Source: Strigops habroptila (lineage: Eukaryota > Chordata > Aves > Psittaciformes > Psittacidae). From it: a stretch of 64,000 nucleotides of DNA. This document shows positions 1 to 14,800 of the stretch, piece by piece. The translations under genes and the position numbers were made by a program. Below the pieces are notes generated by a model, which did no database searches, was not told the DNA's origin, and saw only the letters and a program-made list of their open reading frames with translations. Position 1 is the first letter of the stretch; every line of letters begins with the position of its first letter. Where the stretch lies: assembly GCF_004027225.2 (NCBI RefSeq), contig NC_046360.1, positions 2,654,001-2,718,000 of the forward strand. Reading direction: 5' to 3'.

Positions 1-1275
<1,275 letters not shown>

Positions 1276-1458
1276 GGCCCCTTGTGCAAGGCGCTGTGAC
1301 ACTGCTGCAGCCCTGGATGTGGGGATTAGCAATGCTTCCTGTTAAGTAAAACATTTGCCTCATTAAACAGGATACTTGATAAATCCGGAATAAGCGTTTA
1401 TTTTTTTTTTTTTCCTAGTGGTTATAAGGTTTCTCAGCCGAAAATAATTCCAGTAATT

Positions 1459-1885
1459 TCATAGAATCATGGAATCGGAGACTGGTTTGGGTTGGAAGGG
1501 ACCTTAAAGCTCATCCAGTTCCAACCCCCTGCCACGGGCAGGGACACCTTCCACTAGAGCAGGTTGCTCCAAGCCCCTGTGTCCAACCTGGCCTTGAACA
1601 CTGCCAGGGATGGGGCAGCCACGGCTTCTCTGGGCACCCTGTGCCAGTGCCTCAGCACCCTCACAGGGAAGAGCTTCTGCCTCAGAGCTCATCTCAATCT
1701 CCCCTGTGTCAGTTTAAAGCCATTCCCCTTGTCCTGTCCCTACAGGCCCTTGTCCAAAGCCCCTCTCCAGGTTTCCTGGAGCCCCTTCAGGCACTGGAGC
1801 TGCTGTAAGGTCTCCCCTTAAGGAGCCTTCTCTTCTCCAGGCTGAACCAGCCCAGCTCTCTCAGCCTGGCTCCAGAGCAGAGGTA
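1459..1885 (-). mobile_element. CR1 LINE fragment, 3' end
   Basis: Read on the minus strand, this ends in the CR1 3' signature: a block close to AGGTCCCTTCCAACCCAAAC followed by degenerate ATTCTATGA-like repeats at about 1459. The body (tracts such as TTGGACACAGGGGCTTGGAG) is shared nearly base for base with copies at 25.3, 28.2 and 59.4 kb. CR1 elements are non-LTR retrotransposons that are typically truncated at the 5' end, as here. It lies between the BCL7A promoter and the 3' end of CFAP251. No intact reverse transcriptase frame remains. Confidence 0.93.
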
Positions 1886-2804
1886 CATGCACCAGCAAGT
1901 GGGCAGAGAGCTACACATGAAGTGATGCCCTGCAGAAAAGTTCTCCTGTCACACACCCATTGTGGTCATGGTACTGCTGGACTCCATCATTACCGTGCAT
2001 CCAGCGCACACCTTGCTGTTTGTACTAATTGTACAGTCACAGATACTTTCAGAGTACATAACAGGCATGTCTGTTTAAAAAAACATTGCTGCTGAAAGAA
2101 ACACTTCTTAAGGGCCTACATTATTATTCAAATTGATGCTGAGGATGATGTAAAGAAGGAAGCGTGTTCAACAGCACTTCACTGATCTTTCTACAGCAAC
2201 TTATATCAGCTTCATTATGCTGTTTACACAAACACAGTAAGATGCTGTCCCATTGGTATTACACTGCTAATTGGAACTATTACTTTCAGAAAGAAAAACT
2301 AATTTTTCTTAAGCCAGATTTCCATTTTGGCCTTTGTGAACAACACAGCATTCCTTTCTTTACTGAGGTCTGCTGGATTTATAATTACAAATCCATTCTA
2401 ACCTACCCAAGCATTTTTCAATGTATTGAATCAATACAGTACTTTCACATTGCTCTTTTGCTGTCAGGTTTCGCAAATAAATACTGGCTTAACGTAATGA
2501 AAATAGACTGCATCTGGCATAAACTCACCTGAAATGAATTCTAGGAAGGTTCCAGCCAGGGGTGGGGTGGCTCTCTGCTTTGTTTACAGCCACCCCAGTG
2601 TTTCCCTGCATAGGTTTGACCTCATAGGCTTATGGCATATGCTAAACTGCAGGCTTATTCATTCTAGAGTCTGATTAATACGAAATTATGTAACCTTTAC
2701 TTTGTAATAAACACAAAATATGGTTTTTGCAGATATTTTAGGAGAGTGGAAAATAGGAATTAGTAGAAAACTTTGTGGCAGCTGTGATTCTGAGTCTTCA
2801 TAGA
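1886..2804. other. intergenic sequence / possible CFAP251 3' UTR
   Basis: AT-rich sequence after the CFAP251 stop codon. The part nearest the stop is probably 3' UTR, but I found no convincing minus-strand AATAAA close to it. Open frames here are short and resemble no known protein. Confidence 0.5.
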
Positions 2805-5800
2805 TCAAAGATTCATCTCTCTTTTTTCCTGTTCTTTTTTTTCTGGCTCAGCAATAGGTAAGCCAAGAATGTCACCAGCAAATATCTCTGCTGTGATTTC
2901 TGCTGGAATTTCTTCTTCAGTCAAAGCTGCTTCACCTGAAGAGCAGTAACAGCACAAAACACACAATAGCAATGTAAAAATGGCTTTCCAGATCAGTAAA
3001 ATGTATAAGCAGCAGTAAGTAACTGGAATGCTTTTAAAGAAGTACAAAGGAATCATGGAAAAGTATTGGTGTACTAGCTTAATACTTTATGTGTTTGTGC
3101 TAGGGATGCAATCTGTTGGACCTCCAAGGCTGCGAGTTGCATCTTGCAGTAAGTCCCTGTTGCAGAAGTGTCAAGGGGACAACTTCTACACTCCAGCCAT
3201 TTAATGTGATTTTAGGATCCCAAGTGATCCCGGGATTTCAAAGTTGCTTTGCAGACGTAGACAGCTCCTCAATGGCCCTAACCAGATGCCATTGTGAACT
3301 GGCGTGGCCCAGGACATGAATTGTACAAACACAGGGCACTTCCCAGCAGTTCCAATTACAATGGGCAGCACCACTTGGCTGAAATCAGTGTTGTAATTTG
3401 CTGTTCTAGACTGGTGTAGACTGGGACATAAATTGTAGACAGATGCAGTGGTTATCAACAGCTCCGTTACAATGGGCATTGCTGCCTGGATAAAATCAAC
3501 ACTGTAATTTGCATATTGTAGGATTCCTTTTTGCCTGTGGACTCTGGCGTGTAAACCTTCTACTGTGTGTTTCTAATTCCAGTTGCAAGCCAGCAAGCAG
3601 ATAAACAGCAATGTAATCTTGTCAGGTTCCAGTTATATTTCATTGTCCATTTATTTTTAGATACACCCATGCAATTGCTGCACGGGAGAAGGACAATCTA
3701 TAGCTCCATGCCCATTTTTGCAATCCTGTCTGAGTGTTTCTGACAGCTCTTGGCCTAACAGGGTAATTGGTTTGCAATTTAAATTGTTCTATTTGGGAAT
3801 TGAAGCGATCCTGCTTCTGTGCTGCATGCAATGTTAATCCCATACCTGAGGTGTCCGATTCAGATCCTTGTCCCCCAGGACGCCTGCCCAGCAGGGTGGT
3901 CAGACACAGTGCCAGCTCGTCCTCTGTCATATGCTCTCCTGTACACAACAGAGCAACACCCACCTCTTGGGTTATGGTGTCATTAGCACAAAAACTAGAA
4001 GGCAATTTGAACAACAACAGTGTACAGAAGGACAGGACAGAAAGAGGATTTGGTATCACACAGAGAGAGAGATACACATCACCAACCAAAACACAAGATC
4101 CCAACACAGGAAAATGTTGAATCTAAGGATAAATGTTCTTGCATATTGTATTTTGGGCAAAAACATTCACCAAAGGGAGAAATCCTGCTGCAGAGAGCTC
4201 TTTCGGCTACACTGCCCTTGAGGGGCTTGAGCTTATATTTCCGCTGAAGAATTCCTGGCACAGGACAGACCACAATCCGTGTAGCCCCGTATCAATGGCT
4301 GTAGCCATTTCCACACAGAGGAGGAAGAGAAAGGTGCAGAAATTCTTGATCTAGTATCTTGAAATAACCTGGACATAGCGTGTGTTCCCAGTTAGTGCTT
4401 GGCTCATGCCCTAAAGCATAAGGTTATAGATCTGTTATGAAACTGTTCTGCCTAATGTATCTATTTATGGGTGGTCACACCATCCATATAACTAACCTTT
4501 CTCACACTGGTTGAATCCTTAGTCTCCAATGATCTTTGTGGCAAGGACTTCTACCTGATGTACTGAGTAAAACAGCATTTCCCTTTACCTATTGTAATGC
4601 TTAGCTGCACTTTTACAACAGAAGCAAAACAATACAAGTTAGTTATTTGCCTCTCTGTGGCATTGGACATAATAAACACCTTTACAGTGTTCTCCCTGAT
4701 TCAGCTGAACTAAACCATCACATCTCTTCAGTCTTTCACACAGGACTGGCCAGTTCCATCCCTCCTTTCTTGTCCCCCCTCTTTCTCAGTTTTATACTAC
4801 CAGAGATGGTGTGGCTGGAAGAGACAACAATGATTCAGGTAAGGATACACTGGAAGAAAAACACAATTTGCCAAAATTCCTACTCATCACTTGACAGACA
4901 AGATACCTGAGGCCAGCAGAGATTTCCAGAGCAGGAGAAGAAGTGCAGCTGAGACAATAGATGTGATTATTCAATTTAAAATCTTAAGACAGTTGCTCCA
5001 CACGCCCGCCCTGGTTACCAAGCTATAGTTCCAGATTAATTTTTTGCTGCAGTGAATACGTTCTGAAATTGAAGGCAGAACTAGCAAGCATAAAACTAAT
5101 ATTAGAAAAGAAATAACTCACCTCTGCACTGAAGCAGCCACAGTAAGTCTCCTCTGTCAATAACTTTGTCTCCATTCTCATTACCATAACCAAGAACCTG
5201 AAAAGCTCGTTGTATTTTGTTCATTGACAAGCCAAAAGCAGGTCGATGATTTACATAAAGTTTGATAAAATCCTCTAAATTGATTTTTGTCACTTGTTCT
5301 CCAGTATCCACATAGTTGCTGAATTTTACTTCATTTAGCATTTCTTCAATCTAAAGATCAAGGCAAGACAGAATGGTATACGTTTTCTTTTTGAAGAGCA
5401 TCAGACCAGTTTCCAGTGTCAATGTACCGTCATCATGCACGTGTGGGTACCACAGATGCCATGGCTGCATCCCAATAATAAACCAGCACTCAGCAGCTGA
5501 GGATGGACATGGATAGTTACACGCTCATTGTTATGATGACATTAGGTAAAGATGGGGGCAGCAGATAGTAATTTGGGGTTTCCTCTGTTTTCTTACGATA
5601 GGCACTGGGTGACTTTGCAGCTGTTATCGGTACCTTTGCCACAGCTGTGTCTCCGCTCTGGGGACAGTGGGTAGGCAACCCACAGACCGGTAAATACACC
5701 ACGCCACTACAAAAGTACATGCATGAAAGTCTCAACATACCCAGGCTGCACACAGTACATACACACCCTGGCTGACATAAACAACCTTTCCCCCCCAAAC

Positions 5801-8800
5801 CGACACGCGTCTGGTGCGGTTCAAGCCAAATCTGAAGTTTGCTCAGTGGGGCTGACATCCTGCACAGCTGGATCTTCTCTCGGGCAAATGGGCAAGCACT
5901 GGCTGTGCTGGATACTAGTGTTTTTCCTGAAGTCTGGTGCTGTAAGCCAGCTCAGTTGGCAGCTGTACAGATGTGTGTCCAAAACGCAGCATCTGCTCCT
6001 TGCCTTCAGTGTACTCCTGCTCCAAAAGGAAGCTCCTTTGGAGATACACAGGCAGCAGAGAAATGCCAGGAGAATTCCCTGTGCCAACGCATACCAAGCC
6101 TGCTGCTCCCCAGGAAGGGAAGCTGATGCAAGATCTCCCCAGGGAGGACTTTGCATTCAGCCTTGGGCCTTTGTCCTTGTGTCACAAGTTTTTCCACTGA
6201 ATGAAGCCCGGGGAAGAGGGAAATCTCAGCCTTATATTTTCCCTGTAGCGAATGTCACACCAGGCAAGAACAGTCATTTTCACTCAGCTCTGGCTGATCT
6301 GGGATTAGGTTTTATATCAGCGTCACTGAACTACAAAAGAAAAGCACCAATTCCCAAAAGCTTTGCTAGTCAGCCCAAGCTGCCTTTTTCCCTCCTGCTT
6401 TTCCTTTATTAAAACACTCGAGAGAGAGATGAACTTTCTCTCTGTATTTTAATGCTGTCCTGCCTGCTTCAAGAAGCAGATTGAAGGTTGCCTGCTTTCA
6501 CAACAGCTTAGCGCCTCTGCTTCCATGCCTGAAATGCTGTTTTCATTTTGATTTGGGGCAGGGTGGGGGAGGTTAACAGTTATTCTTCCAGAGACGTTTC
6601 CCAGGGAAATATGTCCTCTTTGTCCCCAGAAGGTGAAAATGTAATAACCCAAGGAAAAGATCTAACAAATTATGAGAGGATAACACCACAGCTTGGCACA
6701 AGGGCAAAGCGGTCCTGGCTCAGTGAAACATTTGCTGGTTGTGGGGGCTCAAAAGCGAATCTCTTAGGTGCTGGCTGTGGCAAAGGTCCTGCCTCCCATC
6801 TGCTGGCTCTCCTGGCAGAGTGTGCTTGGGCAGATGGGGTGGCACAGCCTCACAGCACCATCGCAGCAGCCTGCGGGGTTCCTGTGCAACGGCAGAGATG
6901 AACGCAGCCTCCTCCGCAGAGAGATGAAGGGAGCACAGCGATGTACTGCTTCCCTTGGGAGAACCCCTCCTGCATTGAAGGGCTGTAGCTGGTGCAAAGA
7001 GGTTGTTATTTAAATCTCCTTGCATCAGATTCAGTAATTTGGGGGTTTTTGTAGGCGCTTTAATTACCCTTTTGCCAGGTTACAACATTACCAATTAGGT
7101 TTGTATACAATACAAACTGCCTTGTAGAAACAGCCACAAAAGGGGAAGCAGCAGCACCCTTATTAAATCAGTTGTCTTTGTCTGCTGTAAAATATGAAGC
7201 TAAAAAGCTCTTGAGAAATGTTTGATAGGAAGCTCTGCTGCTGCAACCTGAAAGGCAAGCTCTGAGAGAGCTTCTGCACAGTTTATCAGTTATGAAAGAG
7301 CTTTAAGTTCCATGGGAATAAAAGCTGCTGTCTCCATCTAAAAATCATTCTTTCATCAGTCCCAGGCAGAACAAGAAAAAGAGGCTCTGTCAGTGTCCAA
7401 ATGACTGCATGGAGCTGGACTTTCCCACCCATGCTGGTAACATATATGGGATGCTCAGGTTGAGAGGCATCTGCCTCAGTTGAGAGGCTGGATGTAAAGC
7501 AGCTCAGCCACCAGCAGAAGTCACAGAGAGCAAAGCACATCACTGCCTGAACACAAGGTGCTTTAGTCCGTGGACTTTGTAAAGCTGGAGGCTGCTGCCC
7601 ATTGGAGCCAAAGGAAGGTTCATTCCAAAACTTTCTCAGCTCACCTTCTGAAGGAGCCCACCTCTGCGGTGGTGGCAAAGCACTCAACCTCCAGAAGAAC
7701 CTGAGGTCTTTGGTTGAGCACTTCTGAACCATCAGACTCCTGGTTTGGTCATCTTGCCCCTGCGGTTCCTCTCTAGTGAGGAATCATCACTTTTTGAGGA
7801 ATTTGCTGCCATATTCTGACCATTACTGTATTGATGCAGATCAGGTTAAATACAGTGAAAACCAGCAAATACACTCTGGAGCCACCCAGCACGACAATGG
7901 TCAGAATCTGTCCCTCAGCCCACTTGGTGAATGCAATCAGTCTTTTATCTTTTAATAACAACAACAAAAACAACTGACCGACCTCTTCCTCTGATGGATA
8001 AAATCCCATTGCTCTCATTACAGAAGGAATTTCCTCCAAGGGAATATGTGTTGACACCTGCCTGGTCTCCAGTGTGTCGATACCCTGGCTGTGCAGTTGC
8101 GCATAGTAAAAATAGTCTTCCAGCTCCTGCAAGGGATTCAAACAGAACACTGTAAAGTTCAGTTAGCAACAGGCATGGAAGATAAGGTTCCTTTTAAGAT
8201 TTACTAACAGGCATATCAATGAGATTGCTGTTAAAGGCAAGCTGGACAACAAAGAGAGAAATGTCAAGCCTTTATAAAGTAATTTTAAACTCCAACCAGA
8301 TGTTGCCAGACGGCCTTCACGGTGAGCATCATTACCCGGAAGAATTCGCCTTCTCTGCCTCCATCCAGTAGGTTGTAGAATGGGATCATGTCCTCCCCAC
8401 CCAGGGAAACAGCAGCATCCAGTGCACTGGCAGAAGCAGAGAAAAGAAGGCACAGGAAGGGTTCATGTGAGGAGAGATTTCACATTTCCCTTTCTAGTCA
8501 TTGTTCACAGACACTTTCAATAAATAAATAAAAGCTCTGGGCCTCCCAGTTCAGGAGAGAAAAGCATTGCCTTCAACCGTGTGCTATTTTATCATCAGCC
8601 TGCACTTCTACAGCATAATTCATACCCAGGTTTTACATACAATAGCACAGTGTGGGAATTAATTATTACTGAATGGTCCTCTTGTTTAGTGGAATGAGCA
8701 CAGGGCTGGGAGCCAGGAGCTTTTCCATGGACTTGAGCTTGGTGTCTGGCATTTAGCTTTTCTGCTTCCTTATAGAGACATTGAGGGAGATGAATTAGCT

Positions 8801-11800
8801 AGATCAGCATTTTGAACATGCAGACAGAGCTGAGGCTTGGTGCTCACAATAAACCATGCAAACCTAAAGCTCCCTGCTCCTTGATCTAACACGTTCTTCC
8901 CCAATAATCCAGTGCAATCCATTACTCTACTTCCTCTGCTGTGGCCCGTGACCGTGTCGCAGGTGCAGTCTACATTAAACTGAAAGCGTCTGAGTGCCAC
9001 CTTTTTGTTTCAATTTCATAGGCAGTTGGAGCCAAAAGAATCCATTTGGCTTGTGCAGATGAAAAAGGAAACCAAGCTGGTAGTGCAACCGTGGTGTAGC
9101 ATTGTCACATAATGCCCCACGCCCGGCAGCGAGGCGGCAGCTTCCACACACACCTCTGGAGTGCTGCTTCCACTGGGGTTTTTTTGCAAGCTCCATGCTT
9201 TTTTCATAATTAAGTTATTTGGGTATTAAACACAGTGGAGATGCACAAGATGCCAGAAGCAGCAATAAAATGATAATTAGCTCATCAAGAGCTTTGCTCC
9301 GAAAACAAATTACATAGAAATTCAATGTTGCCTGGACCCTGGCCAACCATTATAAAGAAAGATCATTTGTATTCTATTGCCTTCCTTAAAATGTCGCTTA
9401 TCCTGACCCCCGACTGCTTAAGCCACACAAAGTGGAAAAGAAAATAAATAAGCCCTTTGCTTTCCCACCCAGGTTTCCTTTGTTCTGGCACATGAAGGTG
9501 AGTTGGCTCAGCACCCTTTGGGCTTTCCTCTGAGCGAGCAGTACCCACAAGAAAGGTTTTATGCAGGACCAGCGCGTGTCTCAACCACAAAGCTTTTGTC
9601 CTAGGGTGAGGGGCACTCCAAAAGGCAAACATAACAGTGAGGGCTAAAAGCCACCTCCCATGGGGTTGGTGTGCCAGAAACCAGGAGACGTGCTCTGTGC
9701 TATCAGGGAGACATGCAGGATAAAAACAAAAACCCAGACCCACAGAGACCATGATGCTTATCTGTCTTTTCTGGAATGGACTAAGCTCCATTTCCAGTCC
9801 TTGAAGTGTGAAGGTGAAGTTGCTCTGCACTGGCCTGGCAGTTTTCAGCTCATTCAGAGCTGTCTGCTCCCTTTCAATGTACATGTGTATTTACTGGGTG
9901 TCTGCAGCCACGCTTGTGAGGGGAGAACCCTCTGGCCTTGCACACACATTGCAACGAGCAGCTTTGGCCCTTGACATGCAAGGAAACCAAAATATATCCT
10001 GCCCTTGCCACATTCCCCGCCGGCCGCACGGGAGCACACGTCTGGCACCGCTGCCCAAGGGAGCTGGCAGAGGGAAACTGCACACTTGTAGAGGAAGGCG
10101 GAAGAAACCTGACAGGGTTTATCACTGATGCTCCGGGCCAGAGCCTGGAAATCCTCCTTTGCAAAAGCAGCCTTCGCTCCTCCAGCCACCCCATTTACTG
10201 CAGTCCATTTACTCGTGTAATCAAAGCTTTATAGGATTAAGGTGGCTTGTCCTAAATCCAGACTTCAAATGCAGGGGGGATTTCCTCACAAATGCTGTCC
10301 TATCCCATTTGGAGAGCAGACGCTTTTGTATCAGCAGCCGTCCCGTATGCTCCTCCTGCAGCCAGAGCTGCTTCTCTGATCCCTGCCTAACCCCAGCATT
10401 CTCCCATTGCACTGGCCATGCCCTAGGAAGGACCAGTAAACCCTCTGCTCAACTTCTTACCCTTTGGGTACCTTTCCCGGGTTGGAATATTTTATAGGTG
10501 CTATGGCTACCACCTACAAGGTCTGCTGGATTAATCCCCTCTATTGACTGTGTGGCTACATCACGTAGAGGGGAGCAAAGCCCACCCCAAAGTGCGTTCC
10601 TCCTGTTTCCACTGCCACCCCACACAGCTACTTGGAGCCTGACAGGTCATTGCAATCTAGGCTGACCCCACTGCCATGCTGCCAGGAGAGCACAGCTTCA
10701 TCAGGGGTTTGTCAACCCAAAAAGTCCCATGCTCAAGAGAGCCCTGCAGAGAAACGCTCCCCATACAGCACCCTGCTGTGTTGTCCCATGGGTGCAGGAC
10801 CACCCTATACACCGGGATAAGCACAGAAATAGCTGGGAGACCTGGCTTTAACTCCTCTGGACACAAACAGAGGCCTTTTAGGACAAAAGCCCCATTCTCA
10901 GTGTCAATGCTGAGGATCATTTGCTTCAGCTGTGTTGGCCAAGCAGTTGTGGAAAGCTGTAACAAGACTCCTTTCTCCTTCCTGTGGTACTCACTTTAGG
11001 TTGATCTCCCATTTCATAAGAGTGCAGTCGTTTCCCCCCACCGTAAAGATGTAGCGTCCATCATAAGAGGTAGCAAGGTCAGAGACACCATCCGGGTGGC
11101 AGATGAAAGCTGAGGACTTGTGTTGGTTGCCATCAACAGGCAAAATCTGCAAGCCCACCTGTAAGGAAAGAGGGAGCCTGGGAGGGATGGGGTCCCATGG
11201 GAGAGCTGGGGTCCCATGGGAGAGCTGCACACTGGGGCAGTGCTGCATCCTCCTCCCAGGAGCTCACTCAGCTCTCAGGCAGGACCATCCTATACATGGT
11301 TTTGTCTGCAGTGAAATTCCCCCAAGAACCATCACCTCTACAAGTGGGGGTCTTGTACAGCTGGGGCAGATGGGGGTCTGTACCTTGTCCTTTGTAATGT
11401 ACGCCAGGTAGCGTTTCTGGGGGTCTGCAGTGTTTGTTATTGGAAGGATTTGGATCTTCTCCAGTGGGGAGCCGTAGGTTGGACCCAAAAGGGTCTTTCT
11501 AAAGGCAAACAACATTTTCATACATTCTCGGGCTCACAAAACATTTTCCCTCTCTGAATGGCTGCTGTGTACAAGGATGGATAGATATGGGGAGGTGTGG
11601 TGGGTGAAAAGGCTTTGTACCACTGCCTGAGAGGACAGGATAGGACATGGTCCTTGGCTAGAAGGGACCACACTGGGGCTAGGAGTGGAATTTAGTGCTC
11701 AGGAATCACTCAGTCCTTGTGCTTCGCTTGTGTGGGCTCCTGTCTCTTTAGCTGATGTCCAACTGCTGCTTCTCAAGTCAGGTGTGCTGGGCAGACTGAA

Positions 11801-14800
11801 ACCCACCTGTAACCACAACCTTACTAGATGACACATTAGTGAACAGCAGAGTGGACACAAGGATGGAGCAACCTGGGGGGCCTAGAGTCATTCCAAGATC
11901 TGCATCTCAGATGAGCAAACACATGCTAACGGGTAGGAGTAGGACAGGCATTAGACAGAGAACACAGGGTCAGGATTCGGCTCCCAGGCAGTGGTAGGCC
12001 TGAATGTCTCCTCTACCTGCACATTTTGGTTGTCGTGTTGTAGAGCTTCATTTTGTAGCAGTTGTTGGCTGTGAGGATAAAGGACTCGTTGCTGAGCTGT
12101 GGGTACCAGGCCAAGCACAGGGGCACAGCAATCTGCTCTATCCGGTCCCTGTGCAAGACCTCCAAGTGGTCCTTGCTGCTGATGTTCAGGTCATATTCAA
12201 TCTGGAGGGAACACAAGGAAACACAGCAACTCCCCTGTGGCCTGCCAGCACCCTGGACCCTGAGGATTAGCTGGATCTAGCATCTCCAGCAGCAGCTAGG
12301 GCGAGCAGCCTACAGTAGCAGAGTCTCAGGTTGAACCCTGGGCAGATCTGCCCTGAAACCAGTCTGAGAAACAACCCCTGTGACAGAGCTGGTGGGGAGA
12401 GGGTTGGGAGCTGCAGCATTAAAGACTGAGTCTCCAGCCCCCCACTTTAACCACAAAGCTGCCCTGCCCCTTAGACTCTCCCATTGACCTACCAGCTGCC
12501 GGTCTTCCCCAAGGCTCAGGAGCCTGGGCTCGTTGCTGTCTAACTGGACCCCAAAGAGGATGCTGCGGATGGGTTTGTAGTGGGAGCACAGCTCTGCTAA
12601 GTGTTCCCAGCATCTGCTCCCGTTTTGCAGGACTCTCTTGTAAACAGTCACCGTGTATGTCTCATCCTGGAACAACAGCACAAAGGTCAATGAGCCACAA
12701 TCCCCACGCACATCCCTGGCTGGCAGCAGGCAGCTTTGCACATCCTGTCCAGGCTTAGCTTGGCCCTTTCAGGAGTGTCAGGGACACAGCCAGGATACAA
12801 CACCAGGTCCAACAGATTTGGGTCTATTGGCAGTGCAGGAGCAGACCCCAGCCTGGCCAGAACACCCTAGCTGGCTGGGGGCATTCCCTGCTATGCTCTT
12901 ACAGCAGAGGAGCAGTAAATTGAGTTCAGTGACTCTCCAGAAATCCCAGGGAAGATGCTTCCCACTGCCGTGCCCTGGCATCTGTGCATGAAGGGGGAGT
13001 CCTTCTCTTTGTACATCATCACCAGTTGCTACAACTTCTCTGCCAAAGTGCTTCAATGCTGCCTCAACACTTCTGCACCGAGATACGGGATAAGGGAGCA
13101 ACCCCCCTCACAGTGCACCAGCCAGGAGGAAATCCCCGCTCCAGCCCTTTCTACAGATGGATGCAGAGCTAAGACTCATCTCTAAAGCCAGCCATGGGAC
13201 GCTGCCAGCAGCGGGTCTGCGGAGCGCCTGTGACTGGTGACGTTCTTACACAGTGACTCTCCAAGCCAGGAAAAGCATTTCAGAGTCACAAAACCGCAGG
13301 GGAGGGACAGCCCTGTCCACTGCTCACTCTGCTGTGCCTCCAGGACGGACAGCAATTCCCATTCCCACCGAAAGCTGCACCATGAGCAGCACGTGGAAAC
13401 CACAGAGAGGGAAAACCAAGCTTACAGCAGTTGCGAAGTACTCCGAATCGTGAGAGAAGCTCATATGAGTCACGGGACCTTGCGAGAACTTGAATTCTTT
13501 GCAGAAGGACTGAAGGGAAATGGCATCGAGAATGTAAACGCTTCCATCAGTGAAACCAGCAGCCAGAAAATAACCTGGAAAACGTGCCAGAGAACTCACA
13601 ATACAATCGCTCCTCCCGGGAAGCGCAGTGCTTGGCACAGGGGGAGGTCATGGGGCCAGGATACCTTCAGGGTCATAGGACAAGCACTGGATGCTGGCCT
13701 CAGGGAATATCCTGCTGACCAGGTACTCTCTCTGCTCGTAGTCCCACACCTTCAGCAGCCCACAGTGACTCCCCACGGCCAAGCGTGCCTGCCGGGGGTG
13801 ACAGGCGATGGCATTCACAGCTTGCTTTGCTTCTTCCATGACTTTTTCAAAGTTTATCCCGTCTGTTGCAACACGGAACACAGTTGCATCAGTGGTTGAA
13901 AGGATAAAGTTCCTGTTTAGTGTGAGAGAAACAGCATTTGATGAATCAGACAGGCTGGCTCACATCCCTCCAAGCTATATTACACTTCAGTCTCTTTTTG
14001 GCAACTTGGACAATCACTTATATTTTGCGATATGCAATATGCAAACACTTCTTGTCCTGGAAGGCAGGTGGCACTTTGTATTCATGACCTGGTAAATCTC
14101 CATGGGAAGACACTGGAGCTGGTTCCATTTTCTACTTGGGTAGGCAAGCCAGAAGATGAATGACATCTGGGTAACTTTTGCCGTTTGCAAGTCACTGGTG
14201 TGTGAGACAGACAAATGAGCAATTCAAGATCCTCTGAATAGGCTTTTCACATGTCTCCATGCCACCATTGTCAGCGGCTCCGTGTTGACCGCGCTGCCAC
14301 GGACAAGGTCAGAGGACAGCTTCAGTCCTGCGCCGCAGACAGAGCTGCGCCTGCCTGCTCACTCAGCCACGCCGCAGCAAGAGGGGCCCACTGCATAACT
14401 GGTGATGTGTAAAGCAGACGTCTGGATCATTATGCACTTTACAGAATAAATATGTATAGTCACCAGCCTGCCTGAGCACTGAGAGCCTGGGCCCGGTTAA
14501 AGGGTCAAGAGAGGACCACACAGAGCGTGTGGCTGCATCCCACCAGCAGCATGAGTGGGGAAAGGGCAGTCTCTTTGCTAGCTGGCCTGTGACAGCCATC
14601 AGTTTATGCACATCTGGCCCAGGCACTGAATGCCTCTTGGATGCCTTAGCTGGGCTCTTCAGCCACACCTCATCCCACCAGCCTGGTGAGATGAGCAGGC
14701 TCGAGGCTTCCCCTTTGGTTTTATGCTGCTCTGGGCAACATAAAAGGCTCCTGCAAGTGGCAGGAGCTGCAGCAGCAACCCGGGAAGAGGTATGAGACAA

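Noticed and set aside
5723-6412. A 229-residue plus-strand open frame inside a CFAP251 intron
   Set aside because: No recognisable domain, no repeat signature and no supporting splice sites; probably chance.
13237-13899. A 220-residue plus-strand open frame
   Set aside because: It is the antisense shadow of two CFAP251 exons (13426-13574 and 13665-13912).
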